This document shows, piece after piece, positions 46,724-47,293 of a stretch of DNA of 47,293 nt. Under the pieces are notes generated by a model. That model worked only from the letters and a program-made list of their open reading frames with translations, made no database searches and had not been told where the DNA came from. This stretch comes from Aquabacterium sp. (GTDB lineage Bacteria > Pseudomonadota > Gammaproteobacteria > Burkholderiales > Burkholderiaceae_C). How positions within the stretch are numbered: the stretch's first letter is position 1; every line of letters starts with the position of its first letter. The stretch lies in assembly GCF_021768455.1 (NCBI RefSeq), contig NZ_JAIZVX010000011.1:1-47293 (forward strand). The letters are read 5' to 3'. Made by a program: the position numbers and the translations under genes.

Positions 46724-47293
46724 GCGCGAACGGGCGTGGTGCCCAGCAGGCGGCGGGCGGGCTGCTGGTGCTCACGGATAGGCAGGTTGATGAGCGCGGC
46801 GGCCACGCCCAGGGCGATGGCGATCCACCAGACGAGCTGGTAGCTGCCGGTGGCGTCGTAGAGGCGGCCCGCCAGCCAGACGCCCAGGAAGGAGCCGATC
46901 TGGTGGGAGAAAAAGACCACGGCGCCCAGCATGGAGAGGTGCTTGATGCCCATCATCTGCGCGACCACGGCGTTGGTGGGCGGCACGGTGGAAAGCCAGA
47001 GGAAGCCCATGACGGCGGCGAAGATGCCGACGCTCAAGGGCGTGATGGGGCTGAGGAGGAAGACTGTCATGACCACGGCGCGGGCGGCGTAGATGCCCGA
47101 GAGGATCCAGTTTTTCTTGATGCGCTGGCCCAGAACGCCCGCCGTGTAGGTGCCCAGCACGTTGAAGAGGCCGATCAGGGCCAGGGCGGTGGTGGCCAGG
47201 GTGGGGTCCATGCGCTGGTCGCGCAGGTAGCTGGGCAGGTGCACGCCAATGAAGGCGACCTGGAAGCCGCAGACGAAGTAGCCGGCGGTGAGC
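46720..47293 (-). CDS. MFS transporter, C-terminal part (runs off the window)
   Basis: The last 190 residues of a major-facilitator protein; the reading frame continues through the right edge, where it opens with LTAGYFVCGFQVAFIGVHLPSYL. Six hydrophobic segments are visible, corresponding to the C-terminal half, with IKKNWILSGIYAARA and FFSHQIGSFLGVWLAGRLYDATGSY typical of the oxalate/formate-like or CynX-like MFS branch. Substrate unknown. Confidence 0.88.
   Translation of the reverse strand, partial: LTAGYFVCGFQVAFIGVHLPSYLRDQRMDPTLATTALALIGLFNVLGTYTAGVLGQRIKKNWILSGIYAARAVVMTVFLLSPITPLSVGIFAAVMGFLWLSTVPPTNAVVAQMMGIKHLSMLGAVVFFSHQIGSFLGVWLAGRLYDATGSYQLVWWIAIALGVAAALINLPIREHQQPARRLLGTTPVRA

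Overview
The window looks like a chromosomal segment of a high-GC betaproteobacterium of the order Burkholderiales, most likely the Comamonadaceae or a neighbouring family. Three things point this way: strongly G/C-ending codons, housekeeping genes of betaproteobacterial type (bamC-dapA, selO-msrB-yciB-bolA-ppiC, coaBC-dut, xerD), and a cadR/cadA plus czcICBA metal-resistance block. The assignment is an inference from gene content; no marker gene was compared.

Region 1 (1-2060) holds a secreted small protein, a divergent J-domain protein and two unrecognised reverse-strand genes. Region 2 (about 2070-10058) is the accessory part: a chromosomal integron in decay. The integrase gene (9434-10058) has lost about 120 codons and is frameshifted, but a perfect LexA box remains just before its start codon. 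Leftward from an attI-like zone lie seven gene cassettes, all reading away from intI and each ended by an attC site of 67-117 bp; the last attC is cut short. The cassettes are visibly richer in A+T than the flanks. They encode two membrane proteins, a zinc-ribbon protein, a helical protein of unknown function, a translationally coupled gene pair, a PD-(D/E)XK nuclease-like protein and a SUKH-type protein. Unusual core sequences recur at both ends of two cassettes, which fixes cassette borders independently.

Region 3 (10179-18389) is housekeeping: a chalcone-isomerase-like protein, xerD, a DUF455 ferritin-like protein with uppP, then selO-msrB-yciB-bolA-ppiC, trmB and tRNA-Gly(CCC). Region 4 (18406-27603) is a metal-resistance island: a CadR/PbrR regulator, a divergent 19-bp-spacer promoter, the CadA P-type ATPase, and CzcI, CzcC, CzcB and CzcA. 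The ATPase would move Cd/Zn/Pb from cytoplasm to periplasm and the CzcCBA pump would carry it out of the cell.

Region 5 (27581-38658) has alaS, two tandem paralogues of the PF10118 family with a ferritin-like di-iron residue pattern, and two paralogous AraC-type regulators flanking a gbsR-like regulator and cioAB (cyanide-insensitive bd-type oxidase). Region 6 (38724-47293) has coaBC, dut, a SlyD-like isomerase, a RoxA-like ribosomal oxygenase, a small Ala/Ser-repeat lipoprotein, bamC, dapA, and a coupled trio of SDR, 44-residue membrane protein and MFS transporter that runs off the right edge.

The most original material is in the integron, above all the nuclease-like cassette and the two-gene cassette. 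Both are candidates for phage-defence or toxin/immunity functions, but this is inference.
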